The notes below the pieces were generated by a model. That model saw only the letters and a list, made by a program, of their open reading frames with translations. It was not told the origin of the DNA and did not search any database. This document shows, in pieces, positions 24,556 to 31,707 of a stretch of DNA of 64,000 nt (its first letter is position 1; each line of letters begins with the position of its first letter). A program made the translations under genes and the position numbers. Source of the stretch: Riemerella anatipestifer_F (lineage in GTDB: Bacteria; Bacteroidota; Bacteroidia; Flavobacteriales; Weeksellaceae). Location of the stretch: NCBI RefSeq assembly GCF_037861325.1, contig NZ_JAFELW010000002.1; one strand, 5' to 3'.

Positions 24556-25560
24556 ATGAACATCACAGAATACATTAAAAAAATACCTAAGGCAGAACTT
24601 CATCTCCATATAGAAGGGAGTTTTCAACCAGAACTAATGTTCAAAATAGCCCAAAGAAACCAAGTTAAAATTCCTTATCAAACGGTAGAAGAAGTAAAGA
24701 AAGCCTATCAGTTTTCGTGTCTTCAGGACTTTTTAGATATTTACTATGCAGGGGCAAGTGTGCTTCTCTATGAGCAAGATTTCTATGAACTTACAATGGC
24801 TTATTTTGATAAGTGTGCAGAAGAAAACATTGTGCATACAGAAATTATGTTCGACCCTCAAACCCACACTAAAAGAGGCGTTTCGTTTGGGACAGTTATC
24901 GGTGGTATCCAAAAAGCAAGAGAGGAAGCTCAAAATAAATATGGCATCTCTTCCCTACTCATAATGAGTTATCTAAGACATCTTTCTGAAGAAGATGCTT
25001 TTGAAACTTTGGAACAATCTCTTCCTTACAAACATCTAATCACTGCTGTGGGATTAGATTCTTCAGAAAAAGGTAACCCACCTTCTAAATTCCAAAGGGT
25101 ATTTGAAGCCTCTGTGACGGAAGGTTATATTCCTGTAGCTCATGCTGGGGAGGAAGGTCCAGCAGAATATATATGGGAAGCTCTAGACCTTATTAAAATA
25201 AAAAGAATAGACCACGGAAATAACTGTTTATCTGATGAAAAGTTGGTAAATAGATTGGTAGAAACCGAAATGGCTCTTACGGTATGTCCGCTTTCTAACT
25301 TGGAGCTTAGAGTGGTAGAAAATCTAGACCACCATCCACTTAAAAAGATGCTCGATTTAGGGCTTAAAGTTACCGTTAATTCTGATGACCCTGCTTACTT
25401 TGGAGGTTATCTCAACGAAAACTTTATACAAACTGCAAATGCCTTAGATTTAAACCAAAATGATATTAAAACTCTAGTGAGTAATAGTTTTAAATACTCT
25501 TTCCTCCCAGAAAGTGAAAAACAGAAATACCTTTATCAAATAGAGAATTTTAGTGTTTAA
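24556..25560 (+). CDS. Adenosine deaminase family protein, adenine-deaminase-like subgroup
   Basis: 334 residues with all metal and catalytic motifs of the family: KAELHLHIEGS (two His), VAHAGEEG (His and Glu), RIDHG and VNSDDPAYFGG. DIYYAGASVLLYEQDFYELT, FDPQTHTKRGVSF and GLDSSEKGNPPSKFQRVF are blocks I associate with the Aah1-like bacterial adenine deaminases rather than with true adenosine deaminase. It would therefore convert adenine to hypoxanthine for purine salvage. Automatic annotation would probably say adenosine deaminase. It is a single-gene unit with a strong terminator. Confidence 0.88.
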   Translation: MNITEYIKKIPKAELHLHIEGSFQPELMFKIAQRNQVKIPYQTVEEVKKAYQFSCLQDFLDIYYAGASVLLYEQDFYELTMAYFDKCAEENIVHTEIMFDPQTHTKRGVSFGTVIGGIQKAREEAQNKYGISSLLIMSYLRHLSEEDAFETLEQSLPYKHLITAVGLDSSEKGNPPSKFQRVFEASVTEGYIPVAHAGEEGPAEYIWEALDLIKIKRIDHGNNCLSDEKLVNRLVETEMALTVCPLSNLELRVVENLDHHPLKKMLDLGLKVTVNSDDPAYFGGYLNENFIQTANALDLNQNDIKTLVSNSFKYSFLPESEKQKYLYQIENFSV

Positions 25561-25565
25561 TAAAA

Positions 25566-25600
25566 AATAGACCTCAGAAGTGAGGTCTATTCTTATTTTT
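25566..25600. terminator. Terminator between the deaminase and lipoprotein genes
   Basis: AATAGACCTCA and TGAGGTCTATT form a perfect 11-bp stem with a GAAG loop (25566-25591), followed by CTTATTTTT. It serves the plus-strand deaminase gene and may also serve the convergent lipoprotein gene. Confidence 0.85.
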
Positions 25601-25614
25601 AGTGATAAGATAAA

Positions 25615-26115
25615 TTATTTAGACTTTAATGTTTCTGTATAATTTATTTTTCCCTTCTCATTGTATTCTTTAACTACAGCATCGTTGCTTGTAACTACTA
25701 CATTAAGGTTATCATTTTTCTTATCATACAAAATAGTAGTCATATAATCTGAACAACTATTCTTTTTACAACCTGTAGTTTTGTATACATCACCTTCAGA
25801 TACTACTGGTGTTTCTACATTAAAGTTAGCCACAATTTCAGAGTATTTATCTCCTGTTAGTTTTTTAATTCTTTCAGATAAATCACTCTTATCAAGAAGT
25901 CCTAAATCTTTAGGATACTTACCTACATTTTGAGTTAAAACATTTTCAGCAACTACTGTAGCAACTTCTTGGTTTTCTACTTTAGTGCTATCACTAGCAG
26001 CAGCTTTTTCTTTCTTTTCGCAAGTTTCTTTACAATGCTCTTTACATTTATCCTTACAAGAAGTGAAAGCTAATGCTGCTCCTACTAATACTAAACTTAA
26101 AATTGATTTTTTCAT
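25615..26115 (-). CDS. Cys-rich hypothetical lipoprotein
   Basis: 166 residues with a lipoprotein signal (LAFTSC, Cys20). Directly after it, cysteines recur every fourth residue (CKDKCKEHCKETCEKKEK), which would place them on one face of a helix. A CKKNSC pair occurs at about 115-120. The C-terminal half (about 55-166) looks like a small alpha/beta domain without known motifs. I do not recognise the family. The Cys stripe suggests metal binding or disulfides near the membrane, which is speculation. It is convergent with the deaminase gene. Confidence 0.65.
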   Translation of the reverse strand: MKKSILSLVLVGAALAFTSCKDKCKEHCKETCEKKEKAAASDSTKVENQEVATVVAENVLTQNVGKYPKDLGLLDKSDLSERIKKLTGDKYSEIVANFNVETPVVSEGDVYKTTGCKKNSCSDYMTTILYDKKNDNLNVVVTSNDAVVKEYNEKGKINYTETLKSK

Positions 26116-26168
26116 AGTTTTCTAATTGAATTTTATTATTAAAATTATAATTGATTTAATAGCCTATG

Positions 26169-26513
26169 CTATAAATTTATATTTAATATTTTCCTAATTT
26201 CTTCTTTACTTTCGTTTGATAAATTATTACTTGATTTCAAAATATCTTGTATTTTCGAGTATTCTTCTTTATTTATTTCCTTTTCTTTTTGTTCTCCATT
26301 TTTAGATTTTATTTTAACAATGAACTTTCCTTTGTCGTTGGATTTTTTAGGAATCAATATTTGGTAATTGTCATCGTTTAGTTTTAAATAATTGCTTTTA
26401 GTTATAAAAAAGAATCCTGTTTTTCCATCACTATTTATATTTTTAGTAGATATTTTACAAGAAAATAGAAAAAGTAATAGAAAAATAGAAGTTATGGTTA
26501 CTAATCTTTTCAT
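26169..26513 (-). CDS. Small hypothetical lipoprotein
   Basis: 114 residues. The signal MKRLVTITSIFLLLFLFSCK gives a lipid-modified Cys19. The mature part is strongly charged and Lys/Asn-rich (KSKNGEQKEKEINKEEYSKI) with no recognisable domain. It is followed at 53 bp by the Cys-rich lipoprotein on the same strand and lies 49 bp after pgk, so all three could be transcribed together. The function is unknown. Confidence 0.6.
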   Translation of the reverse strand: MKRLVTITSIFLLLFLFSCKISTKNINSDGKTGFFFITKSNYLKLNDDNYQILIPKKSNDKGKFIVKIKSKNGEQKEKEINKEEYSKIQDILKSSNNLSNESKEEIRKILNINL

Positions 26514-26562
26514 TATTTATGTTTTCTATTGAACTTATACCGCAAAAAGTATTCCTTTTTTA

Positions 26563-27753
26563 TTATTTATTGATAGCTGCAACTCCTGGAAGCTCTAACC
26601 CTTCTAATGACTCTAGCATAGCTCCGCCTCCTGTAGAAACATAAGATACTTTATCAGAATAATTAAACTGCTTTACAAATGCCACACTATCTCCTCCACC
26701 TACTAATGAGAATGCACCTTGTTTAGTTGCCTCTGCAATGCTGTCTCCTAAGGCTTCTGTACCCGCAGAGAAATTAGACATTTCAAACACTCCTAACGGA
26801 CCGTTCCAAAGTATTGTTCTAGAATTCATAATAACATCATTGTTAAGAGCTCTAGTTCTTGCCCCTACATCTAAGCCCATCCAACCTTCTGGTATTTCAT
26901 TAGAATCTACTTCTTGAGTTTCTGCCTCGTTGCTAAAACTATCCGCAGCTATTACATCTACAGGTAAATAAACTTTTACATTTTGCTGTTCTGCTTTTTG
27001 TAAAATTTCTAGAGCTAGGCTCATCTTATCTTCTTCTACCAAAGAGTTTCCTATTTGTCCTCCTTGAGCTTTAATAAATGTAAATGCCATACCCCCTCCT
27101 ATAATAAGGTTGTCCACAGCTGGTAATACATTTTCTATAATGGTAATTTTGGTAGATACTTTAGAACCTCCAAGTATAGCAGTTACTGGTCTTTCTCCAG
27201 AACCTAATACTTTATCTATAGCTTCTAATTCTTTCTCCATCAACAAACCGAAAAATTTAGTTGAAGGAAAAAATTCTGCAATAACCGCTGTAGAAGCGTG
27301 TTCTCTGTGAGCAGTACCAAAGGCATCATTTACATAAGCATCTCCTAATTTAGAAAGTGATTCTGCAAAGGCTTTATCTCCTTTTTCTTCTCCTTCGTAG
27401 AAACGCACATTCTCCATCAATAATACTTCTCCTGCTTTCAATTCGGCTGTCATTTTTTCTGCCTCCTCTCCTACTGTTACGGGACAAAATTTAACTTCTC
27501 TGCCTAATACTTTAGAAACTTCTGGGAGAATATGTTTTAGAGAAAACTGCTCGTTTACTTGTCCTTTAGGACGCCCTAGATGGGTTAGGATAACCACCGA
27601 ACCACCGTCGTTAAGTATTTTATCTATACTAGGTTTTGCCGCTTGTATTCTGGTATTATCTGTAACTTCTAGTTTTTCGTTTTGAGGGACATTAAAATCT
27701 ACTCTTATAACGGCTCTTTTCCCTTGGAAATTATAGTCTTTAATTGTTTTCAT
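26563..27753 (-). CDS. pgk: Phosphoglycerate kinase
   Basis: About 396 residues starting MKTIKDYNFQGKRAVIRVDF, which matches the usual N-terminus; ATG 27765 four codons upstream is possible but unusual. Key regions are RVDFNVP, THLGRPKG, the hinge and nucleotide site GGSKVSTKI and LWNGPLGVFEMSNF, and the C-terminal VGGGDSVAFVKQF. It transfers phosphate from 1,3-bisphosphoglycerate to ADP in glycolysis. A TAAATTTG element lies 30 nt upstream of the start. The far side of its upstream region is the candidate replication origin. Confidence 0.96.
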   Translation of the reverse strand: MKTIKDYNFQGKRAVIRVDFNVPQNEKLEVTDNTRIQAAKPSIDKILNDGGSVVILTHLGRPKGQVNEQFSLKHILPEVSKVLGREVKFCPVTVGEEAEKMTAELKAGEVLLMENVRFYEGEEKGDKAFAESLSKLGDAYVNDAFGTAHREHASTAVIAEFFPSTKFFGLLMEKELEAIDKVLGSGERPVTAILGGSKVSTKITIIENVLPAVDNLIIGGGMAFTFIKAQGGQIGNSLVEEDKMSLALEILQKAEQQNVKVYLPVDVIAADSFSNEAETQEVDSNEIPEGWMGLDVGARTRALNNDVIMNSRTILWNGPLGVFEMSNFSAGTEALGDSIAEATKQGAFSLVGGGDSVAFVKQFNYSDKVSYVSTGGGAMLESLEGLELPGVAAINK

Positions 27754-27783
27754 AATTACTTTCATTTAATTTTTTATGCTTCA

Positions 27784-27791
27784 CAAATTTA
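27784..27791 (-). promoter_or_regulatory. -7 element of pgk
   Basis: TAAATTTG on the minus strand, 30 nt before ATG 27753. No clear -33 TTG. Confidence 0.4.
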
Positions 27792-27931
27792 AGACTTATC
27801 TGTCTGAAAAACTAAAATTTTTGGCACAAATATTTCACAATCCACATGAATAACATTCATCAATAACATTATTTTTTTAGATATATATTTATAAAAAGAA
27901 GATTGTTGTATGTTGTTAGGTATTGTGATTT

Positions 27932-27940
27932 TGTGGATAA
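27932..27940 (-). promoter_or_regulatory. DnaA box 1 (perfect)
   Basis: The plus strand reads TGTGGATAA, the complement of consensus TTATCCACA. Confidence 0.65.
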
Positions 27941-28043
27941 ATATTTCTCTTATTTTTCATCACATACCATAGGTACTTAATTAACATTTTATAGACAATA
28001 TAAAGATTTGTAAATTAACCTTTTTGGGTGATTACTAACATAA

Positions 28044-28052
28044 TGTGGATAA
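28044..28052 (-). promoter_or_regulatory. DnaA box 2 (perfect)
   Basis: The plus strand reads TGTGGATAA, the same orientation as box 1, 112 bp away. Confidence 0.65.
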
Positions 28053-28070
28053 TTATAAAATTGTACGATT

Positions 28071-28086
28071 TGGGATAATTATCCCA
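28071..28086. repeat. 16-bp perfect palindrome in the candidate origin
   Basis: TGGGATAATTATCCCA is fully self-complementary and lies 18 bp after DnaA box 2. The GGGATAA half resembles an extended DnaA-type half-site. It has no T-run, so a protein-binding dyad is more likely than a terminator. Confidence 0.6.
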
Positions 28087-28199
28087 TGGAAAAACTTTAA
28101 AAATCTTCCCTCAAAAAAATTAAAATTTGATTTGGATAATATTTCAAAATGTAGCAATAGAAAAAATATTTTAAAATTCTAAGACTTAGTTTTCCTATC

Positions 28200-28208
28200 T
28201 TATCCACA
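28200..28208 (+). promoter_or_regulatory. DnaA box 3 (perfect)
   Basis: TTATCCACA on the plus strand, opposite in orientation to boxes 1 and 2. Confidence 0.65.
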
Positions 28209-28233
28209 ATAGTATTAAAAGATATTAACAAAC

Positions 28234-28242
28234 TTATCCATA
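28234..28242 (+). promoter_or_regulatory. DnaA box 4 (one mismatch)
   Basis: TTATCCATA, 25 bp after box 3 in the same orientation; one mismatch to consensus. Confidence 0.45.
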
Positions 28243-28444
28243 TAGAAATATTTATTTGTAATTGTGATATTTACAGGTGTATGAATTATTTATATGACTG
28301 ATTATCAATATTGATAATATTAGATATAATCTATTTGTAATTGTGAGTAAAATTAAAATATGAATTTTTAGAGGTCATATAAGTGTGATTGGTATAATAA
28401 AATTTTAAAAATATATTAGCTAAGTGATTGAGAATAAAATACAA

Positions 28445-28476
28445 TTGTATTTTATGAAAAGGTTTTTGTACTTTTG
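28445..28476 (+). promoter_or_regulatory. Promoter of the DUF3078 gene
   Basis: TTG at 28445-28447, a 21-nt spacer and TACTTTTG at 28469-28476, then a CCCCC run. The ATG at 28500 is 23 nt downstream. Confidence 0.6.
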
Positions 28477-28499
28477 CCCCCTTAAAAATAATTATAATA

Positions 28500-29402
28500 A
28501 TGAAAAAGACACTTCTAATGGCGTTGGCTTTTGTAGGTACAGCGGCGTCGGCACAAGAAACAGTATCAGATAGTACCAAACATTGGTCTATCGTGGGGCA
28601 AAACACACTTATGCTTAACCAAGCGGCTTTCTCTAACTGGGTAGGTGGTGGAGCCAATAATGTGGGTTGGCTAGCAGGTACTAACTATAATATGACTTAT
28701 GAAAAAGGTAAAGACCTTTGGGAGAATATAGTGGTATTAGGTTATGGACAAAATAATACTAAAGGTGTAGGTACTAGAAAAACTCAAGATGTTATTAACC
28801 TTTCTTCTAACTATGGTAGAAAGATTTCTCAAAATTGGTATGCATCTGCTGGAGCTAGTTTGCAAACTCAGTTTGCTCCTGGATATGAGAATGGTAATGA
28901 CCCTTCTGCTAAAAAAATATCTAATTTTATGGCGCCAGGTTATGTAATGGTTGGTGCTGGTTTTACTTATAGACCTAATGAAAACTTTACAGCAACATTA
29001 AGACCAGCCAATGCAAGATGGACTTTGGTATTGGATAAGGACTTACAAAAAGCAGGTAATTTTGGTTTAAGACATGATGGAGATTCTTCTCTATTTCAGT
29101 TTGGTTTCTTGGGAACAGCCGTTTACAAGGTACAACTGATGGAAAATATGTCGCTTATCAATACAGCCTCTGTATTCTCTGATTATCTTAATCACCCTGA
29201 AAGATTAGTGTTAGGGTACAACGGAGTACTTAATATGAAGATTAATAAGTATGTTTCTTCAGTAATTACACTTGATTTATTATACGATCACAATCAAATC
29301 AGAAAAACTCAGATGAGACAAACTCTAGGTGTTGGTTTTGCTTATAATATCAATAAAGGAGTAAAAAGATCTGATATTAAAGATAACAGAAGTTGGAAAT
29401 AA
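28500..29402 (+). CDS. DUF3078 domain-containing secreted protein
   Basis: 300 residues. The signal peptide MKKTLLMALAFVGTAASAQ is followed by the DUF3078 hallmark WSIVGQNTLMLNQAAFSNWV and a Gly/Asn-rich turn (GGGANNVGW). Repeated amphipathic strands and a terminal Trp suggest an outer-membrane barrel. The family is widespread in Bacteroidota and uncharacterised as far as I know. It is a single-gene unit with a good promoter and a bidirectional terminator after it. It borders the candidate oriC. Confidence 0.88.
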   Translation: MKKTLLMALAFVGTAASAQETVSDSTKHWSIVGQNTLMLNQAAFSNWVGGGANNVGWLAGTNYNMTYEKGKDLWENIVVLGYGQNNTKGVGTRKTQDVINLSSNYGRKISQNWYASAGASLQTQFAPGYENGNDPSAKKISNFMAPGYVMVGAGFTYRPNENFTATLRPANARWTLVLDKDLQKAGNFGLRHDGDSSLFQFGFLGTAVYKVQLMENMSLINTASVFSDYLNHPERLVLGYNGVLNMKINKYVSSVITLDLLYDHNQIRKTQMRQTLGVGFAYNINKGVKRSDIKDNRSWK

Positions 29403-29431
29403 GTATTATTAATGTAATAAAATAATAAAAA

Positions 29432-29460
29432 TAGGATGTGTCAAACTTTGACACATCCTA
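29432..29460. terminator. Bidirectional terminator between DUF3078 and S46 peptidase genes
   Basis: TAGGATGTGTCAA (29432-29444) pairs with TTGACACATCCTA (29448-29460): a perfect 13-bp stem and 3-nt loop between convergent genes. On the minus strand TATTTTTATTATTTTATT follows; on the plus strand CTTTATT follows. Confidence 0.85.
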
Positions 29461-29483
29461 CTTTATTGAGAAAAAACTATCAA

Positions 29484-31616
29484 TTATTTAATTAGTTTCA
29501 TTTCTTCTATTAAGTTTTTAGCACCTGCGTATTTGTCTATTACCCAAAGTACAAATCTTACATCTACATTTATAGTTTTCTGTAATTTAGGCTCGAATAC
29601 GATATCTCCACTTAGAGCTTCGCTATTTCCATCAAAGGCAATACCTATTAAATGACCGTTAGCATCTATCACTGGAGAACCTGAATTTCCTCCTGTAATA
29701 TCATTATCGGATAAGAAGTTTACAGGCATATATCCTGCCTTATCTGCATAGATACCATAGTCTTTATTTTTGTATAGTTTTAATACTCTTTGTGGTAAAT
29801 CAAACTCCTCATCTCCTTTTTTGTATTTAGCGATAAGACCTTCCATATTAGTGTAGTAATTATTAGTAACACCATGATAAAGTCTATCTGAACGGAATGG
29901 AAGTGTATCTACTTTACCGTAAGTTAAACGCATTGTAGAGTTAGCATCTGGATAATATTTCTTCTCAGGAACCGCTTTTCTAAGACCGTCTAAGAATAGT
30001 CTAGTATTCTTATCAAAAGCCTCCTCTACTTTTACATAAGTTTCTGCTTGGAGTCTTTGGTCTGTAATGTAAGCGTTAGCCCATTGATAAAGTTTATCTC
30101 CATCAATTTTAAGTCTATCAGGATTATTAAGGAATTGTGTTGCAGATTGCTTATTAGCAAATATAGAAGCATAAGCTAAATTAGCAAGTTCAGGAGCATT
30201 AGCATCAGCCAAAGTTTTAGCTTGAGCTTCTTTCTTTACTCTTACTTGGTACAGGCTTACCAGTTTGCTTAGCATCTCTCCTTCTAGTTGAACATTAAAG
30301 TGTTCATAGTAGTCGTTTATTGCTTTCTCAAGCTCTGGTTTCATTTTGTCTTGTCCAGCTTTATCTTGGTCTGCATAAGTTTTAAATAAACTTCCTAAAC
30401 GGTAAGTTACACCTATATACTTAGCATTTCTTTGAAGAATGGCATTGTAGTTTTTCTCTACATTTCTATCAGATACTTGGTTGTAGTAAGCCTTTATTTC
30501 GTTGAGTACATTACCATAAGTAGCATCATTTTCTGGCTGTACTGCCCATTGTAAGTATCTATTTTCCAAATCCTGCTTTTCTCCAATAGTACCATTTTTG
30601 TTAACAGCCTCTATAGTACCAGCTCTGTTCTTCCAATAGTTAGCTACAGAAGCATATTGTGAAGCATAACCTAGTCTTGTAGCATCATCTTTATCCATAT
30701 ACTTCTTCATCACATCCATAGCCGTTTTAGAAGCCTCTACCCACGCTGGATAATCTTTATTAACAAGTTGAGAAATACCATAAGAAGTTAAATATCTATT
30801 AGTTCTCCCTGGGTAACCCATTATCATTGCAAAATCCCCTGGCTTTACTCCTTTTAAAGAAATAGGAAGAAAATGTTTTGGCTTAAGAGGAACATTATTC
30901 ACATTGTATTCAGATGGGTTTCCGTTTTTGTCTGCATACACACGGAAGATACTAAAATCTGCTGTATGTCTAGGCCACTCCCAGTTGTCTGTATCTCCAC
31001 CGTATTTACCCAAAGATGCAGGAGGTGTACCTACCAAACGAACATCAGTATAATCTCTATAAACAAAGTAATAGAACTCGTTACCATTAAAGAAATCCTT
31101 AATAACAACGGTATACTTACCATTTTCGGAATTTTCTTTTTTGATAGCCTCATATTCAGCTTTTATAATAGCTTCTCTTTCAGAAGCAGTCATATTGTTA
31201 TTAAGTTTAGAGTTGATACGCTCTGTAGCATCACCCATTCTTTCCAAAAATCTTACATAAAGCCCTTTAGCATTAAGTTCTTCAGATTTTTTCATTGCCC
31301 AAAAACCATTAGTTAAGTGGTCTTTTTTAGGTGTAGAAAGTGCCGCTATAGCACCATACCCACAGTGGTGATTGGTAAAAATCATACCTTCTGGAGATAC
31401 AATTTCACCTGTACAGAAACCACCAAAACTTACAATAGCATCTTTAAGGCTGGAGTTATTAACAGAGTAAATTTCTTCAGGTGTTAGATGAAGCCCTTGC
31501 TTCTGCATATCCACACCATTTAATCTTTTAACTAGCATTAGAAGCCACATACCTTCATCTGCTTTCGCTTGTAGGAAACTCAACAAAAATGTGAGTCCAA
31601 GAAACAATCTTTTCAT
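29484..31616 (-). CDS. S46 family dipeptidyl-peptidase (DPP7-like)
   Basis: 710 residues with a signal peptide ending LQAKA. The chymotrypsin-like catalytic parts are present: TNHHCGYGAI (His), an Asp near DTDNWEWPRHTADFS, and TGGNSGSPVIDANG (Ser). A large helical insert at about 270-560 is typical of S46 enzymes. Within IAFDGNSEALSGDI the Gly after Asp appears to occupy the position that is Gly in DPP7 and Arg in DPP11, so a preference for hydrophobic P1 residues is likely. It acts in the periplasm on peptides, fitting the asaccharolytic, peptide-feeding style of the group. Confidence 0.92.
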   Translation of the reverse strand: MKRLFLGLTFLLSFLQAKADEGMWLLMLVKRLNGVDMQKQGLHLTPEEIYSVNNSSLKDAIVSFGGFCTGEIVSPEGMIFTNHHCGYGAIAALSTPKKDHLTNGFWAMKKSEELNAKGLYVRFLERMGDATERINSKLNNNMTASEREAIIKAEYEAIKKENSENGKYTVVIKDFFNGNEFYYFVYRDYTDVRLVGTPPASLGKYGGDTDNWEWPRHTADFSIFRVYADKNGNPSEYNVNNVPLKPKHFLPISLKGVKPGDFAMIMGYPGRTNRYLTSYGISQLVNKDYPAWVEASKTAMDVMKKYMDKDDATRLGYASQYASVANYWKNRAGTIEAVNKNGTIGEKQDLENRYLQWAVQPENDATYGNVLNEIKAYYNQVSDRNVEKNYNAILQRNAKYIGVTYRLGSLFKTYADQDKAGQDKMKPELEKAINDYYEHFNVQLEGEMLSKLVSLYQVRVKKEAQAKTLADANAPELANLAYASIFANKQSATQFLNNPDRLKIDGDKLYQWANAYITDQRLQAETYVKVEEAFDKNTRLFLDGLRKAVPEKKYYPDANSTMRLTYGKVDTLPFRSDRLYHGVTNNYYTNMEGLIAKYKKGDEEFDLPQRVLKLYKNKDYGIYADKAGYMPVNFLSDNDITGGNSGSPVIDANGHLIGIAFDGNSEALSGDIVFEPKLQKTINVDVRFVLWVIDKYAGAKNLIEEMKLIK

Positions 31617-31707
31617 GTTCGATTTATAATTTTAAATATTTAAAAAGTTCGATGGGCTAAAATTAAGCATTTCAAAATAAAACAACAAATTGGGAGAAAT
31701 ACACTTA

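Larger units (their letters stand above)
27792..28444. other. Candidate chromosomal replication origin (oriC), gene-free AT-rich region
   Basis: This is the longest stretch without a gene. It holds three perfect TTATCCACA DnaA boxes (27932-27940 and 28044-28052 on the minus strand, 28200-28208 on the plus strand) and a near-match TTATCCATA at 28234-28242. It also holds a 16-bp palindrome at 28071-28086 and long A/T-only blocks between and after the boxes that could unwind. Two parS sites lie 6-8 kb to the left. dnaA is not adjacent, as is common in this phylum. No ORF here has coding character. Confidence 0.65.

Noticed and set aside
28331..28657. 108-codon minus-strand open frame across the candidate origin and DUF3078 start
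   Set aside because: It overlaps the signal peptide region of a clear gene and has no domain or promoter; its open frame reflects base composition.
30873..31316. 147-codon plus-strand frame inside the S46 peptidase gene
   Set aside because: It is antisense to a fully motif-supported coding region and has no recognisable domain.
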